From Shimia sp. SK013 (GTDB lineage Bacteria; Pseudomonadota; Alphaproteobacteria; Rhodobacterales; Rhodobacteraceae), in assembly GCF_001292625.1 (NCBI RefSeq), contig NZ_LAJH01000009.1, forward strand, positions 964,578-1,028,577: a DNA stretch of 64,000 nucleotides. Direction: 5' to 3'. Under the pieces are notes generated by a model, which saw nothing but the letters and a program-made list of their open reading frames with translations, did no database searches and was not told the DNA's origin. Position numbers and translations under genes: made by a program. Positions within the stretch are counted from its first letter, which is position 1, and each line of letters begins with the position of its first letter. Shown piece by piece: positions 17,679 to 26,789 of this stretch.

Positions 17679-18719
17679 ATGAATATTGCGCTTGTCGGCC
17701 TTGGTATGGTGGCCGCAACACACGCCAAAGCGATTCGCGCACTGCCAGATGCACGCCTAACGGGCGTAATGTCACGCGCACCCGAAAAAGCCCGGCAGTT
17801 TGCAATCGACCACTGCGATCCTGACGATCAACCAAAGGTCTTCACAAGCGTGGCCGACCTCGCGGCCGCCTCCGACGTCGACATCGTTGCAATCTGCACC
17901 CCGCCGGACGCCCGCGCCGATCTGGTCTCGAAACTCGCCACAAATGGTAAACACATTTTGATGGAAAAGCCGATCGAACGCAGTTTTCGCGCGGCCCGAG
18001 ACATCGTAAACACCTGCGAGGCCGCCAAGATCTCTCTCGGCGTGTTCCTGCAACACCGCATGCGCGAATCCGCCTTGGCGCTAAAAGCCCTGCTTGATGC
18101 CGGCAGCCTAGGCAAGATCGCTTTGGTAGAAGTGTCCGTGCCTTGGTGGCGCCCGCAAGCGTACTACAACGAACCCGGACGCGGCACCTACGGTCGCGAC
18201 GGCGGCGGTGTGCTGATTTCTCAGTCCATTCACACCCTGGACCTGATGCTCGCTCTATTGGGGCCGGTCACCCGCGTTCAGGCCATGGCCCGCACTACAG
18301 ATCTGCACCACATGGAAGCCGAAGATTTTGTATCTGCCGGTCTGGAATTCGCAAGCGGCGCGGTTGGGTCATTGACAGCCAGCACCGCCAGTTTCCCGGG
18401 GGGCGCCGAAACCATCACAGTGCACGGCACGCTGGGTTCTGCTGTGCTTAGCCCGGGTGCGCTCGACATCTCGTATCAGGACGGTCGCCGCGAAACCATC
18501 GGCCAACCCGTCACCTCCGGCGGTGGCGCCGATCCGATGGCCTTCACCCACGCATGGCACCAGGGCATCTATCAGGATTTCATCGACGCCCTGGCCGAAG
18601 GCCGCGCGCCCGCCGTCACAGGCCGTGATGCGCTTGCCGTGCAACTTCTTATCGACACGCTTGTGGCCTCTTCCCGACAAGGCCGCGCCCTCGACCTTCC
18701 CTTATCGGAGCACCCATGA
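17679..18719 (+). CDS. Gfo/Idh/MocA-family dehydrogenase 1
   Basis: A 346-residue NAD(P)-dependent sugar dehydrogenase-like protein. The N-terminal Rossmann motif is NIALVGLGMVAATHAKAI. The family EKP motif appears as KHILMEKPIERSFRAARDIV, with the Lys expected to act in catalysis. The C-terminal domain includes RGTYGRDGGGVLISQSIHTLDLMLALLGPV. ATG at 17679 is preferred over the in-frame TTG at 17673 because it begins exactly at the Rossmann strand. It is first in a long operon (three such proteins, ABC importer, uxuA) with 4-nt overlaps to the next gene. The substrate is unknown, probably a uronic acid or its glycoside. Confidence 0.85.
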   Translation: MNIALVGLGMVAATHAKAIRALPDARLTGVMSRAPEKARQFAIDHCDPDDQPKVFTSVADLAAASDVDIVAICTPPDARADLVSKLATNGKHILMEKPIERSFRAARDIVNTCEAAKISLGVFLQHRMRESALALKALLDAGSLGKIALVEVSVPWWRPQAYYNEPGRGTYGRDGGGVLISQSIHTLDLMLALLGPVTRVQAMARTTDLHHMEAEDFVSAGLEFASGAVGSLTASTASFPGGAETITVHGTLGSAVLSPGALDISYQDGRRETIGQPVTSGGGADPMAFTHAWHQGIYQDFIDALAEGRAPAVTGRDALAVQLLIDTLVASSRQGRALDLPLSEHP

Positions 18720-19735
18720 CCGCCCCCCTCAAATTCGCAGCCATCGGCCTTGAACATTTCCACATCTTTGGCATGGCCCAAAACCTGATCGACGCCGGTG
18801 CCGAGTTTGTCGGCGTCTGGACCGAGCACCCCACCCGGGTGTCCGAAAAATTCGGCGAAAAATTCCCGGATGTACCACATGCTGACGCGATGCAGGCGCT
18901 GTTGGACGATCCCACCATCGACCTTATCCTCACGGCAGACATTCCTGCGCTGCGGGCGGATCGCGCGATTGCAGCGATGCGCGCGGGCAAAGACGTCATG
19001 GCCGACAAACCCGGCTGCACCACGCTTGAACAACTTGAGGCGATCAAGGCGACCGTTGCCGAAACCGGCCGCATCTGGACAGTGGATTTTTCCGAACGCT
19101 TTGAGGTCGCCTCAGTGACCAAGGCCGCCGAACTGGTGGCTGAAGGCGTCATCGGCAAAGTGGTACAAACCATCGGCATGGGACCGCACCGCCTCAACAA
19201 ACCCACACGCCCTGACTGGTTTTTTGAACGTGAGGCTTATGGCGGCATCATCACCGACATCGCCAGCCATCAGATCGACCAGTTCCTCTATTTCACCGGC
19301 TCGACCGACGCCGAAATCACCATGGCAAATGTTGCCAATTACGCCAATCCACAGACGCCGGGCCTTCAGGATTTTGGCGAAATGAGCCTCAAGAGCGATC
19401 AGGGCCACGGATATGTACGCGTGGATTGGTACACGCCTGACGCTCTGCCCACATGGGGTGATGGCCGCCTGACCATTCTCGGGACCGAAGGCTATATCGA
19501 GTTGCGGAAATACGTGGACGTGGCCCGTGATGATGGCATCGATCACCTCTATCTGGTCAACGGCGACCGCTGCGAGAAAATCGACTGCTCTGACACAGGC
19601 CTTCCCTATTTCTCTCGCCTTATCAACGATATCCGCAACCGCACTGAAACAGCCGCCCCCCAAGCGCACGTGTTCAAGGTCATGGAACTTGGCATCACCG
19701 CACAGATGATGGCCGAGCGGAGCCTCAGCGCATGA
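18716..19735 (+). CDS. Gfo/Idh/MocA-family dehydrogenase 2
   Basis: A 339-residue protein with a diverged N-terminus (KFAAIGLEHFHIFGMAQNLIDAG) in place of the classical GxGxxG. This suggests altered cofactor binding or a member of the clade with His-rich first loop. DVMADKPGCTTLEQLEAI is the EKP-equivalent segment with DKP. YGGIITDIASHQIDQFLYFTGS is the C-terminal domain motif carrying the catalytic-type Asp/His. It overlaps both neighbours by 4 nt, so it is tightly coupled. Substrate unknown. Confidence 0.82.
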   Translation: MTAPLKFAAIGLEHFHIFGMAQNLIDAGAEFVGVWTEHPTRVSEKFGEKFPDVPHADAMQALLDDPTIDLILTADIPALRADRAIAAMRAGKDVMADKPGCTTLEQLEAIKATVAETGRIWTVDFSERFEVASVTKAAELVAEGVIGKVVQTIGMGPHRLNKPTRPDWFFEREAYGGIITDIASHQIDQFLYFTGSTDAEITMANVANYANPQTPGLQDFGEMSLKSDQGHGYVRVDWYTPDALPTWGDGRLTILGTEGYIELRKYVDVARDDGIDHLYLVNGDRCEKIDCSDTGLPYFSRLINDIRNRTETAAPQAHVFKVMELGITAQMMAERSLSA

Positions 19736-20802
19736 TCACAGTTGCCATCATCGGCGCAGGTATAGGCCGCGAGCACCTTAACGGCTATCTCGCGTTGCCC
19801 GATCTTTATCGCGTAAAAACTCTCTGTGATCTGGACGAGGCCCGCGCCCGCTCTGTCTTGGATGAGATTGACGGCGACACGCGTTCTATAACCGTTAGCT
19901 CTGACATGCAGTCTGTGCTGACCGACGCGGACGTCGATCTGATCGACGTCTGCCTGCCGCCACACCTGCACTTTCCGGTCTCCCGGGATGCAATGCTGGC
20001 GGGCAAACACGTTGTCTGTGAAAAACCGCTTGTGCCGTCTCTGGCCGACGCAGACGCGCTGATCGATATCGCCACAGACACCAATCGTATCCTGTCACCG
20101 GTTTTTCAGTATCGCTTTGGCCCGGCCATGAGCCAACTGCAAGCGCTGCAAGACGCAGGGCTTACCGGTGCGGCCTATGCCGCCAGCCTCGAAACCCACT
20201 GGAACCGCGATGCGGCCTATTACGCCGTGCCGTGGCGCGGCACATGGGAAGGGGAAAATGGCGGTGCGGTTTTGGGCCACGCCATTCACAACCACGACCT
20301 GCTAACCACGATCATGGGCCCCATCGAGAGCCTGTCGGCCACCACCAACACCTTGGTAAATGCCATCGAAGTCGAGGACTGCGCTGCCATTTCATTTCGC
20401 ATGCAAAGCGGCGGGGTTGCCACGAGCTCAATCACTTTGGGCGCCGCGACAGACACCAGTCGCCTGCGCATTGTCTTTGAAAAACTGACCGCCGAAAGCG
20501 GTTCCGCCCCCTATGCGCCTGCCACCGAAACATGGACGTTCACCGCCCGCGATCCGGCGGATCAGGCACAGGTTGACGCCATCGTTGCCTCGGTCGGCGC
20601 CGTGCGCGCGGGCTTTGCCGGCTATTTTGCGGAACTCGCCAATCACATCAACGGCGCGCCACACCGTGCGGTGACCTTGGAGGATGGTCGCCGTTCGATC
20701 GAATTGGTGGCCGCAATCTATCAATCGGCACGCGAGGGGCGCGCCATCACATTACCGCTGGGTCGATCCACCCCGCTGTATCAAAGTTGGGCACCCGCCT
20801 GA
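19732..20802 (+). CDS. Gfo/Idh/MocA-family dehydrogenase 3
   Basis: A 356-residue member with a normal Rossmann motif (VAIIGAGIGREHLNGYLALPDL), EKP motif (KHVVCEKPLVPSLADADALI) and C-terminal domain (YYAVPWRGTWEGENGGAVLGHAIHNHDLLTTIMGPIESLSA). The third consecutive family member in the operon suggests a multi-step oxidation/reduction of one imported sugar, as in pathways where a 3-keto-glycoside is made and later re-reduced; this is inferred from clustering only. It is followed 38 nt later by the importer binding protein with its own strong Shine-Dalgarno. Confidence 0.85.
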   Translation: MITVAIIGAGIGREHLNGYLALPDLYRVKTLCDLDEARARSVLDEIDGDTRSITVSSDMQSVLTDADVDLIDVCLPPHLHFPVSRDAMLAGKHVVCEKPLVPSLADADALIDIATDTNRILSPVFQYRFGPAMSQLQALQDAGLTGAAYAASLETHWNRDAAYYAVPWRGTWEGENGGAVLGHAIHNHDLLTTIMGPIESLSATTNTLVNAIEVEDCAAISFRMQSGGVATSSITLGAATDTSRLRIVFEKLTAESGSAPYAPATETWTFTARDPADQAQVDAIVASVGAVRAGFAGYFAELANHINGAPHRAVTLEDGRRSIELVAAIYQSAREGRAITLPLGRSTPLYQSWAPA

Positions 20803-20840
20803 CACCCATAATTAGGATCACTTTCTGGGAGGAAAATTAA

Positions 20841-22127
20841 ATGAAACCAACGATTTCCAAAATGAAGGGCGCATTGGCCCTTGGCGCGCTGGCCGTGTCA
20901 TTTGGGGCCGTCTCAACCGGAGCCTCGGCGCAAGAAGTGCGCTTTATGTGCTCCTCGGACGGCAACGAATGTGACACCTACCGCGAGATTTTTGACAAAT
21001 TTGAAGCTGCCAACGACGACATCACCGTTTTGATCGAGGACGTGCCTTACAAAGCCATCCTCGAGAACCTGCCGATTCAGTTGGCCGCGGGCACCGGCCC
21101 CGACATCGCCAAAGTCACCGACCTCGGCGGCCTGAGTCAGTACTACCTCGACCTGTCACCTTACGTGGACGGCGCTTATTGGGACGCCAACTTCGGCGCG
21201 ACCCAGCCGTGGTACCGCAAATCCGCAGACGACGCCGGCATCTATGGCATGCACAGCCAGCTGACAGTCACCGGTCCTTTTGTGAACCTGACCTTGTTTG
21301 AACAAGCAGGCGTAGAGGTCCCCGGCAACGACGCCGATTGGGACACATGGGCGGCCGCCGCAAATCAGGTCGCCAAGGCCACAGGCGTAACCTACCCGAT
21401 GGCGATGGACCGCTCCGGCCACCGCATTGCCGGCCCCGCGATTTCCTATGGCGCGCAACTGTTTGACGACAACGGCGACGCGATGTTGGTGGACGACGCC
21501 TTTACCGCTTATGTCGAGAAATTTGTCAGCTGGCACAACGACGGCACCATGGCGCGCGACGTCTGGGGCGGCTCGGGTGGCTCATCTTATCAGGACGCAA
21601 AGGCTGAATTCATCTCCGGCGATCTGGTCTATTACTTCTCCGGCTCCTGGCAGATCCAGAAAATGAGCGAAAGCATCGGCGACGATTTTGACTGGAAAGT
21701 TGTCGGCTCCCCCTGCGGTACAGGCGGCTGTACCGGCATGCCCGGCGGCGCTGGCGTGGTTGGCTTTGAACAGACCGAGCACCCCGAAGCGGTGGCCAAG
21801 GTCCTCGACTTCCTCGCACAGCAGGACAACTACAACTACCTGACAGCCAAGACGCTTAACATCCCGGCGCACGCCGGTGTTGCTTCTGCTCCTGTGGACT
21901 ACATAGACGCGTCCCCGGCCGCGTCGCAGGCTCTGAACGCGTTTGCCGCACAGGTTGCGGGCATTTCGCCAATTGCGATCAAATACCAAGGCTACAAGCA
22001 CAACCGCGCGATGTTCAACATCACGCTGCAGCGCGTGAGTCAGGCGATCGTAGGCGAACTGACCGTCGAAGAAGCCATGGAACGCGCCAAGTCTGATCTG
22101 GCCGAAGCCATGGCCGCAACAGAGTAA
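20841..22127 (+). CDS. sugar ABC transporter substrate-binding protein
   Basis: A 428-residue family-1 extracellular solute-binding protein. A Sec signal peptide ends near ...STGASAQ-EVRF (residue ~30). The mature part has typical features such as ILENLPIQLAAGTGPDIAKVTDLGGL, GDLVYYFSGSWQIQKM and GTGGCTGMPGGAGVVGFEQTEHP. The start follows GGGAGGAAAA. Several Cys pairs (CSSDGNECDT, CGTGGC) could form disulfides. It is expected to deliver an oligosaccharide or uronide to the permeases downstream. A strong hairpin follows in the 75-nt gap. Confidence 0.9.
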   Translation: MKPTISKMKGALALGALAVSFGAVSTGASAQEVRFMCSSDGNECDTYREIFDKFEAANDDITVLIEDVPYKAILENLPIQLAAGTGPDIAKVTDLGGLSQYYLDLSPYVDGAYWDANFGATQPWYRKSADDAGIYGMHSQLTVTGPFVNLTLFEQAGVEVPGNDADWDTWAAAANQVAKATGVTYPMAMDRSGHRIAGPAISYGAQLFDDNGDAMLVDDAFTAYVEKFVSWHNDGTMARDVWGGSGGSSYQDAKAEFISGDLVYYFSGSWQIQKMSESIGDDFDWKVVGSPCGTGGCTGMPGGAGVVGFEQTEHPEAVAKVLDFLAQQDNYNYLTAKTLNIPAHAGVASAPVDYIDASPAASQALNAFAAQVAGISPIAIKYQGYKHNRAMFNITLQRVSQAIVGELTVEEAMERAKSDLAEAMAATE

Positions 22128-22140
22128 ACTCAAAAACCAA

Positions 22141-22172
22141 GCGCGCGTCCGCGACTCCCTGCGCGGGCGCGC
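22141..22172 (+). other. intercistronic hairpin between binding protein and permease
   Basis: GCGCGC (22141-22146) pairs with 22167-22172, then after a two-base bulge CCGCG (22149-22153) pairs with CGCGG (22162-22166). There is no proper T-run. It probably protects or partly terminates the upstream mRNA so that the binding protein is made in excess. Confidence 0.6.
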
Positions 22173-22202
22173 ACTCTGCCCTTTTGACAACAGGTCACTC
22201 AG

Positions 22203-23171
22203 ATGCTCGGACTGCTGACATCCATCATGCGCGTGTTTGAAATTCCGATGGCGTTCTTGCAACGCATCCTCGGCATCAAACACCTCGCTTGGGTCTTTTT
22301 GGCCCCAAACTTGATCTTGTTCTTTCTGTTCGCCTTTCTACCGGTGTTTTTGAACGTGGTTTACGCCCTGACCGGCGGCGATCAGATCCTGCTGCGCGAC
22401 CGCGCCTTTGTGGGGGCGGACAACTTCGCCGTGCTGGCGAGCTGTGACAACTACCTTGATCCCAACACCTGCCAAAAGGATCTCTTTTGGCGCGCCGTGC
22501 ACAACACCGGCTGGTTTATCGTGTTGCAAATTGGCTTTATGATCGGCTTTTCGCTGCTCACTGCACTGGTGCTGAACCGCGACATTCGCGCACGTGGTTT
22601 CTTCCGCTCTGTCTTCTTCTTTCCCGTTCTGCTGTCGCCTGTTGTGGTGGCCCTAATCTGGAAATGGATCTTGCAACGCCACGGGCTGATGAACGCCGGT
22701 TTGGACGCGATGGGACTTGAACCCGTTCTCTGGATGCTCGAGCGGGAATGGACATTCTTCTGGTCGGTCTTCCTGTCGATCTGGGCGCATATGGGGTTTT
22801 ACACCCTGATCCTTCTGGCTGGCTTGCAAGCCATCCCCCGCGATGTCTATGAGGCCGCCTTAATGGACGCCGCCACGCCCTTCCGCACCTTTTCCCGCAT
22901 CACCTTGCCGCTGCTGATGCCCACCATGCTCGTGGTTATGGTACTGGCCCTGATCAAAGGCGTGCAGACCTTTGACGAAGTCTATGCTTTCTCCGGCGGC
23001 GGCCCCGGCTCGGCCACGACGCTGCTCATTCAATATGTCTATGAAACCGGATTTGCCGGAGCGCCTCGTCTGTTTGGTTTGGCCTCTGCCGCCTCGATCA
23101 TGCTGGCGCTGGTGCTTGTGGTGCTGACCGGCCTGCAACTTTGGGCCACAAGGAAAAACGCCGATGGGTAA
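22203..23171 (+). CDS. sugar ABC transporter permease (MalF type)
   Basis: A 322-residue inner-membrane protein with about six hydrophobic segments (e.g. WVFLAPNLILFFLFAFLPVF and WFIVLQIGFMIGFSLLTAL) and the cytoplasmic EAA loop that docks on the ATPase (EAALMDAATPFRTFSRITLPLLMPTM, split across this region). It overlaps the next permease by 8 nt. Confidence 0.9.
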   Translation: MLGLLTSIMRVFEIPMAFLQRILGIKHLAWVFLAPNLILFFLFAFLPVFLNVVYALTGGDQILLRDRAFVGADNFAVLASCDNYLDPNTCQKDLFWRAVHNTGWFIVLQIGFMIGFSLLTALVLNRDIRARGFFRSVFFFPVLLSPVVVALIWKWILQRHGLMNAGLDAMGLEPVLWMLEREWTFFWSVFLSIWAHMGFYTLILLAGLQAIPRDVYEAALMDAATPFRTFSRITLPLLMPTMLVVMVLALIKGVQTFDEVYAFSGGGPGSATTLLIQYVYETGFAGAPRLFGLASAASIMLALVLVVLTGLQLWATRKNADG

Positions 23172-24216
23172 GATCAACACCTTCCTCACCCGCACCCGCG
23201 GCCGCAACGGCCCCGACATCATGGATTGGCTGACCTACGGCTATCTCTTTCTTGGCGTCGCGCTGATGTTCGGCCCTGTGCTTTGGCTCTTGGCCAGCTC
23301 GTTCAAAACCGAAGCCGAACTCAACTCTTTCCCCCCGCGTCTGTTGCCCTACAAACAGGAAATGATCACCGTCACCGGCTATGACGACCCGCTGCCGCTT
23401 TACATCGTGACCGAGGGCGAGCACGCAGGCCGCACCGTGGCACAGGTCAAACGCATCGGGCTGTCGGCCAAGGTGCTGGACCCTGAAAACCCGACCGAGA
23501 CGTTCAAAATCAAAACCTCGGAACGCGAGGCGGTAGAACGCGTCGCGCTGGCCACCGAAAACTACACCGAGCTGTTCGAAAAATTCGACTTCCTGCGCTA
23601 CTTCTGGAACTCGACCTTCATCACCCTGACCGCCACGATCATCATGTTGATCTTTAACTCGATGGCCGCCTTTGCCCTGTCAAAATACGAATTCCGCGGC
23701 CGCACAATTGTGCTGGCATTGGTGATCGGCGTTCTGATGGTGCCGCAAACTGTGGTGCTGGTGCCGCTCTTTATGATCGCCAAGGAACTCTACCTGATCG
23801 ACACGCTTTGGGGGGTCATCCTGCCCGGCGCAGCCACACCCACGGGCGTCTTTCTACTGCGCCAATACATGCTGACCATTCCCGACGAAATTCTCGACGC
23901 GGCCCGCATGGACAAAGCAAGCGAATGGAAAATCTACTGGCGCATTATCCTGCCGCTCTCTGCCCCCGCGATTGCCGTCCTCGCGATCCTCGCCATCATG
24001 TGGCGCTGGAACGACTTCCTCTGGCCGCTGATCGCGCTCAGCCGCAATGAAAACTACACCCTGCAGCTGGCGCTCAACTCCTTCCAAGGCGAGCTGGACA
24101 CCGAATGGTCCAACCTGCTGGCAATGACAATCCTGACGCTCACGCCCATCGCCTTGGTCTTTGCCTTTCTGCAAAAATACATCGCCACCGGCATCGCCTC
24201 CACCGGCGGCAAATAG
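23164..24216 (+). CDS. sugar ABC transporter permease (MalG type) with enlarged periplasmic loop
   Basis: A 350-residue permease. The EAA loop is DEILDAARMDKASEWKIYW with RIILPLSAPAIAVLAIL. After the first membrane segment (YLFLGVALMFGPVLWLLASS) there is an insertion of about 75 residues (FPPRLLPYKQEMITVTGYDD to KTSEREAVERVALATENY) before the conserved core, making it longer than the ~280 residues usual for MalG-type proteins. The loop would face the periplasm and may contact the binding protein. Confidence 0.9.
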   Translation: MGKINTFLTRTRGRNGPDIMDWLTYGYLFLGVALMFGPVLWLLASSFKTEAELNSFPPRLLPYKQEMITVTGYDDPLPLYIVTEGEHAGRTVAQVKRIGLSAKVLDPENPTETFKIKTSEREAVERVALATENYTELFEKFDFLRYFWNSTFITLTATIIMLIFNSMAAFALSKYEFRGRTIVLALVIGVLMVPQTVVLVPLFMIAKELYLIDTLWGVILPGAATPTGVFLLRQYMLTIPDEILDAARMDKASEWKIYWRIILPLSAPAIAVLAILAIMWRWNDFLWPLIALSRNENYTLQLALNSFQGELDTEWSNLLAMTILTLTPIALVFAFLQKYIATGIASTGGK

Positions 24217-24230
24217 AAAAGAGACCCGAC

Positions 24231-25334
24231 ATGGCCGACCTCACACTCAACAACGTGAAAAAATCCTACGGCGCCGCCGAGGTGATCAAAGGCGTCAGCA
24301 TGCAGATCAAGCACGGCGAATTTTGCGTCTTTGTCGGGCCATCGGGCTGCGGCAAGTCCACGCTTTTGCGTATGATCTCCGGCCTTGAAACCATAACCGA
24401 GGGCACCTGCGAAATCGACGGCGAGGTTGTGAATGACCGTGGCGCGGCGGATCGCGGCCTCGCGATGGTGTTCCAGTCTTATGCGCTCTATCCGCATATG
24501 TCGGTGCGCCAGAACCTGACCTTCGGCCTTGAGAACCTCAAAACCCCCAAAGCTGCGATCACGACCAAGACCAACGAGGTCGCCAAAATGTTGCAGATTG
24601 ACGAACTGCTCGACCGCCGCCCAAAGGATTTATCTGGCGGTCAGCGCCAGCGCGTCGCTATTGGCCGCGCGGTGGTGCGTGAACCACGGGTGTTCCTGTT
24701 TGACGAACCGCTCTCAAATCTTGATGCCGAGCTGCGGGTGGAAATGCGTGGCGAAATTTCACGCCTGCATGGCCGCTTGGGCAACACCATGATCTACGTG
24801 ACCCACGATCAGGTCGAAGCCATGACTATGGCCGACAAAATCGCCGTGTTGCGCGCAGGCGAGGTCGAACAATTTGGTCGGCCGCTCGATCTTTACAACA
24901 CACCCGCCAATATGTTTGTCGCTGGCTTCATCGGCTCCCCACGCATGAACTTCTTTGCCGGCACAGTTTCCGGCGCCGACTTGATATTGCCCAAGGGTGA
25001 TCGCCTCGCTCTGCCCACTTCCGGCTTTGACATCACCGAAGGTGCCGCCGTGACACTGGGCGTGCGTCCCGATGGGCTGAAAGTTGTGAGCGGCGACGCC
25101 ACAGGCCCGCATGACATCCACGCCGAAGTGGTCACCGTCGAAAAACTTGGCGGCGAAAGTTACTTGTATGCTCTCACGGCAGAGGGTGAGAAGATCACGG
25201 TGCACTCACAGGGCCAGACCAGGATCCGAGAAGGCGACAAAATTGCCTTGGCAGTGGCCACCGATGCGTTGCATCTTTTTGACAGCGCGAGCGGAAAATC
25301 GCACCGCCGCGATACCGACGGGATACCGACATGA
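24231..25334 (+). CDS. sugar ABC transporter ATP-binding protein (MalK/UgpC type)
   Basis: A 367-residue ATPase: Walker A GPSGCGKSTLLRM, Q-loop MVFQSYALYPHMSV, signature LSGGQRQRVAIGRAV, Walker B VFLFDEPLSNLDA, H-loop YVTHDQVEAMT, then a C-terminal OB-fold (TOBE) regulatory domain from about residue 240. The ATG at 24231 after GAAAAGAGA is the right start; the frame stays open upstream only by chance. It overlaps uxuA by 4 nt. Confidence 0.92.
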   Translation: MADLTLNNVKKSYGAAEVIKGVSMQIKHGEFCVFVGPSGCGKSTLLRMISGLETITEGTCEIDGEVVNDRGAADRGLAMVFQSYALYPHMSVRQNLTFGLENLKTPKAAITTKTNEVAKMLQIDELLDRRPKDLSGGQRQRVAIGRAVVREPRVFLFDEPLSNLDAELRVEMRGEISRLHGRLGNTMIYVTHDQVEAMTMADKIAVLRAGEVEQFGRPLDLYNTPANMFVAGFIGSPRMNFFAGTVSGADLILPKGDRLALPTSGFDITEGAAVTLGVRPDGLKVVSGDATGPHDIHAEVVTVEKLGGESYLYALTAEGEKITVHSQGQTRIREGDKIALAVATDALHLFDSASGKSHRRDTDGIPT

Positions 25335-26542
25335 AACAGACATGGCGCTGGTTTGGTCCGGCGGACACAATCAACGTCAAAGACCTGCCTCAAATCGAGG
25401 TCGAAGGCATCGTCACCTCTTTGCATCACATCCCGCCTGGCGCGGTTTGGACAGTGCCTGAAATCCGCAAACGGCAGGCCGAAATTGCCACACCGAACGG
25501 TCAGGAAACGGGTCTTTCATGGGAGGTTGTCGAAAGCCTTCCAGTATCAGAGACCCTCAAAACTCAAGGCGCGGATTACGCCGACCACATCGCGTGCTAC
25601 AAAGAAAGCCTGCGCAATCTGGCCGCCAGTGGCTTGCGGACTGTGTGCTACAATTTCATGCCGGTGCTGGATTGGACCCGCACCAATCTGGCCGCAAAAA
25701 TGGCGCATGGCGGCACCGCGATGTCCTTTGACGTGATCGATTTCGCGATCTTCGATCTGTTTTTGCTCAAACGGGCTGCGGCGCGAGACGAATATGCAGC
25801 TGTCACCCTGTCCATCGCCGAAACCCGCTTTGCCGCCATGGACGATGCGGCAAAAAAATCCTTACAAAACAACATTGTTGCGGGCCTTCCCGGCGCCAAC
25901 GACAATTGGACAGTGACCGAGGTCGCGGCCCTTTTGGACACGTATCGCGACATCGACTCCACCAAACTGCGCCGCAATCTGATCGACTTCTTATCCCAAG
26001 TTGTTCCCCTCGCCGAAGAGCTAGGCATGCGCATGTGCTGCCACCCCGACGACCCACCCTTCCCCCTGTTGGGAATGCCCCGCGTGATGTCATCCGTGAA
26101 GGACTATGAGACCGTGATTGGGTCCATCGACAGCATCGCCAATGGAGCCACCCTCTGCACTGGCTCTCTCGGAGTAGACCCCAACTTCGACGGCCCCGAC
26201 TTCGTGCGCCGTCTCGGCCATCGGATCCATTTTGCCCACTTGCGCAACACCACCCGCCTCGCCCCCACCGACGGCGACAAGACCAGCTTTTATGAGGCCA
26301 TGCACCTTGAAGGCGACACCGACATGGTTGGCACAATCCGCGCATTGCTGGCCGAGGAAACTCGTCGCAAATCAGAAGGTCGCACCGACTGCCAAATCCC
26401 GATGCGCCCCGATCACGGTCAGGATATTCTGCACGATCTCAACACCGACAGTATGCCAGGGTACCCCCTTATTGGCCGCGCAAAGGGACTTGCGGAACTG
26501 CGAGGAATTATCGCGACGTTATCGCATCTCCAACAAACCTAA
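25331..26542 (+). CDS. uxuA: mannonate dehydratase
   Basis: A 403-residue enzyme converting D-mannonate to 2-keto-3-deoxygluconate. It shows MKQTWRWFGPADTINVKDL, GIVTSLHHIPPGAVW, CYNFMPVLDWTRTNL, MRMCCHPDDPPFPLLGMPRV, TLCTGSLG, IHFAHLRNT and PMRPDHGQDIL, all hallmarks of UxuA including metal-binding His and Cys residues. It ends the importer operon and completes the route glucuronate-fructuronate-mannonate-KDG with the divergent uxaC/uxuB genes. The next enzymes, KDG kinase and aldolase, are not in the window. Confidence 0.94.
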   Translation: MKQTWRWFGPADTINVKDLPQIEVEGIVTSLHHIPPGAVWTVPEIRKRQAEIATPNGQETGLSWEVVESLPVSETLKTQGADYADHIACYKESLRNLAASGLRTVCYNFMPVLDWTRTNLAAKMAHGGTAMSFDVIDFAIFDLFLLKRAAARDEYAAVTLSIAETRFAAMDDAAKKSLQNNIVAGLPGANDNWTVTEVAALLDTYRDIDSTKLRRNLIDFLSQVVPLAEELGMRMCCHPDDPPFPLLGMPRVMSSVKDYETVIGSIDSIANGATLCTGSLGVDPNFDGPDFVRRLGHRIHFAHLRNTTRLAPTDGDKTSFYEAMHLEGDTDMVGTIRALLAEETRRKSEGRTDCQIPMRPDHGQDILHDLNTDSMPGYPLIGRAKGLAELRGIIATLSHLQQT

Positions 26543-26789
26543 ACAGCCGCGCGCGCTTCATTTCTCGCCGAATGCGAAAAAAATGCCCGCATGTGGACAT
26601 CCGCGAAGCCAGTTGGTCAGGTCGCTTTGCACTCAGCCAACCAAGGCTTTTTGCCCACCGCGGCCATAGCCTATCCACAGGTCGGCCGGATAGTGGACGC
26701 GCGCGGCGGCGCATTAATGTAGCGGGCACAATCGACAAGCCGCGTTTCAAATTGACGAGTCAGATCGGTTCCAAACAGGCACGCCGATC

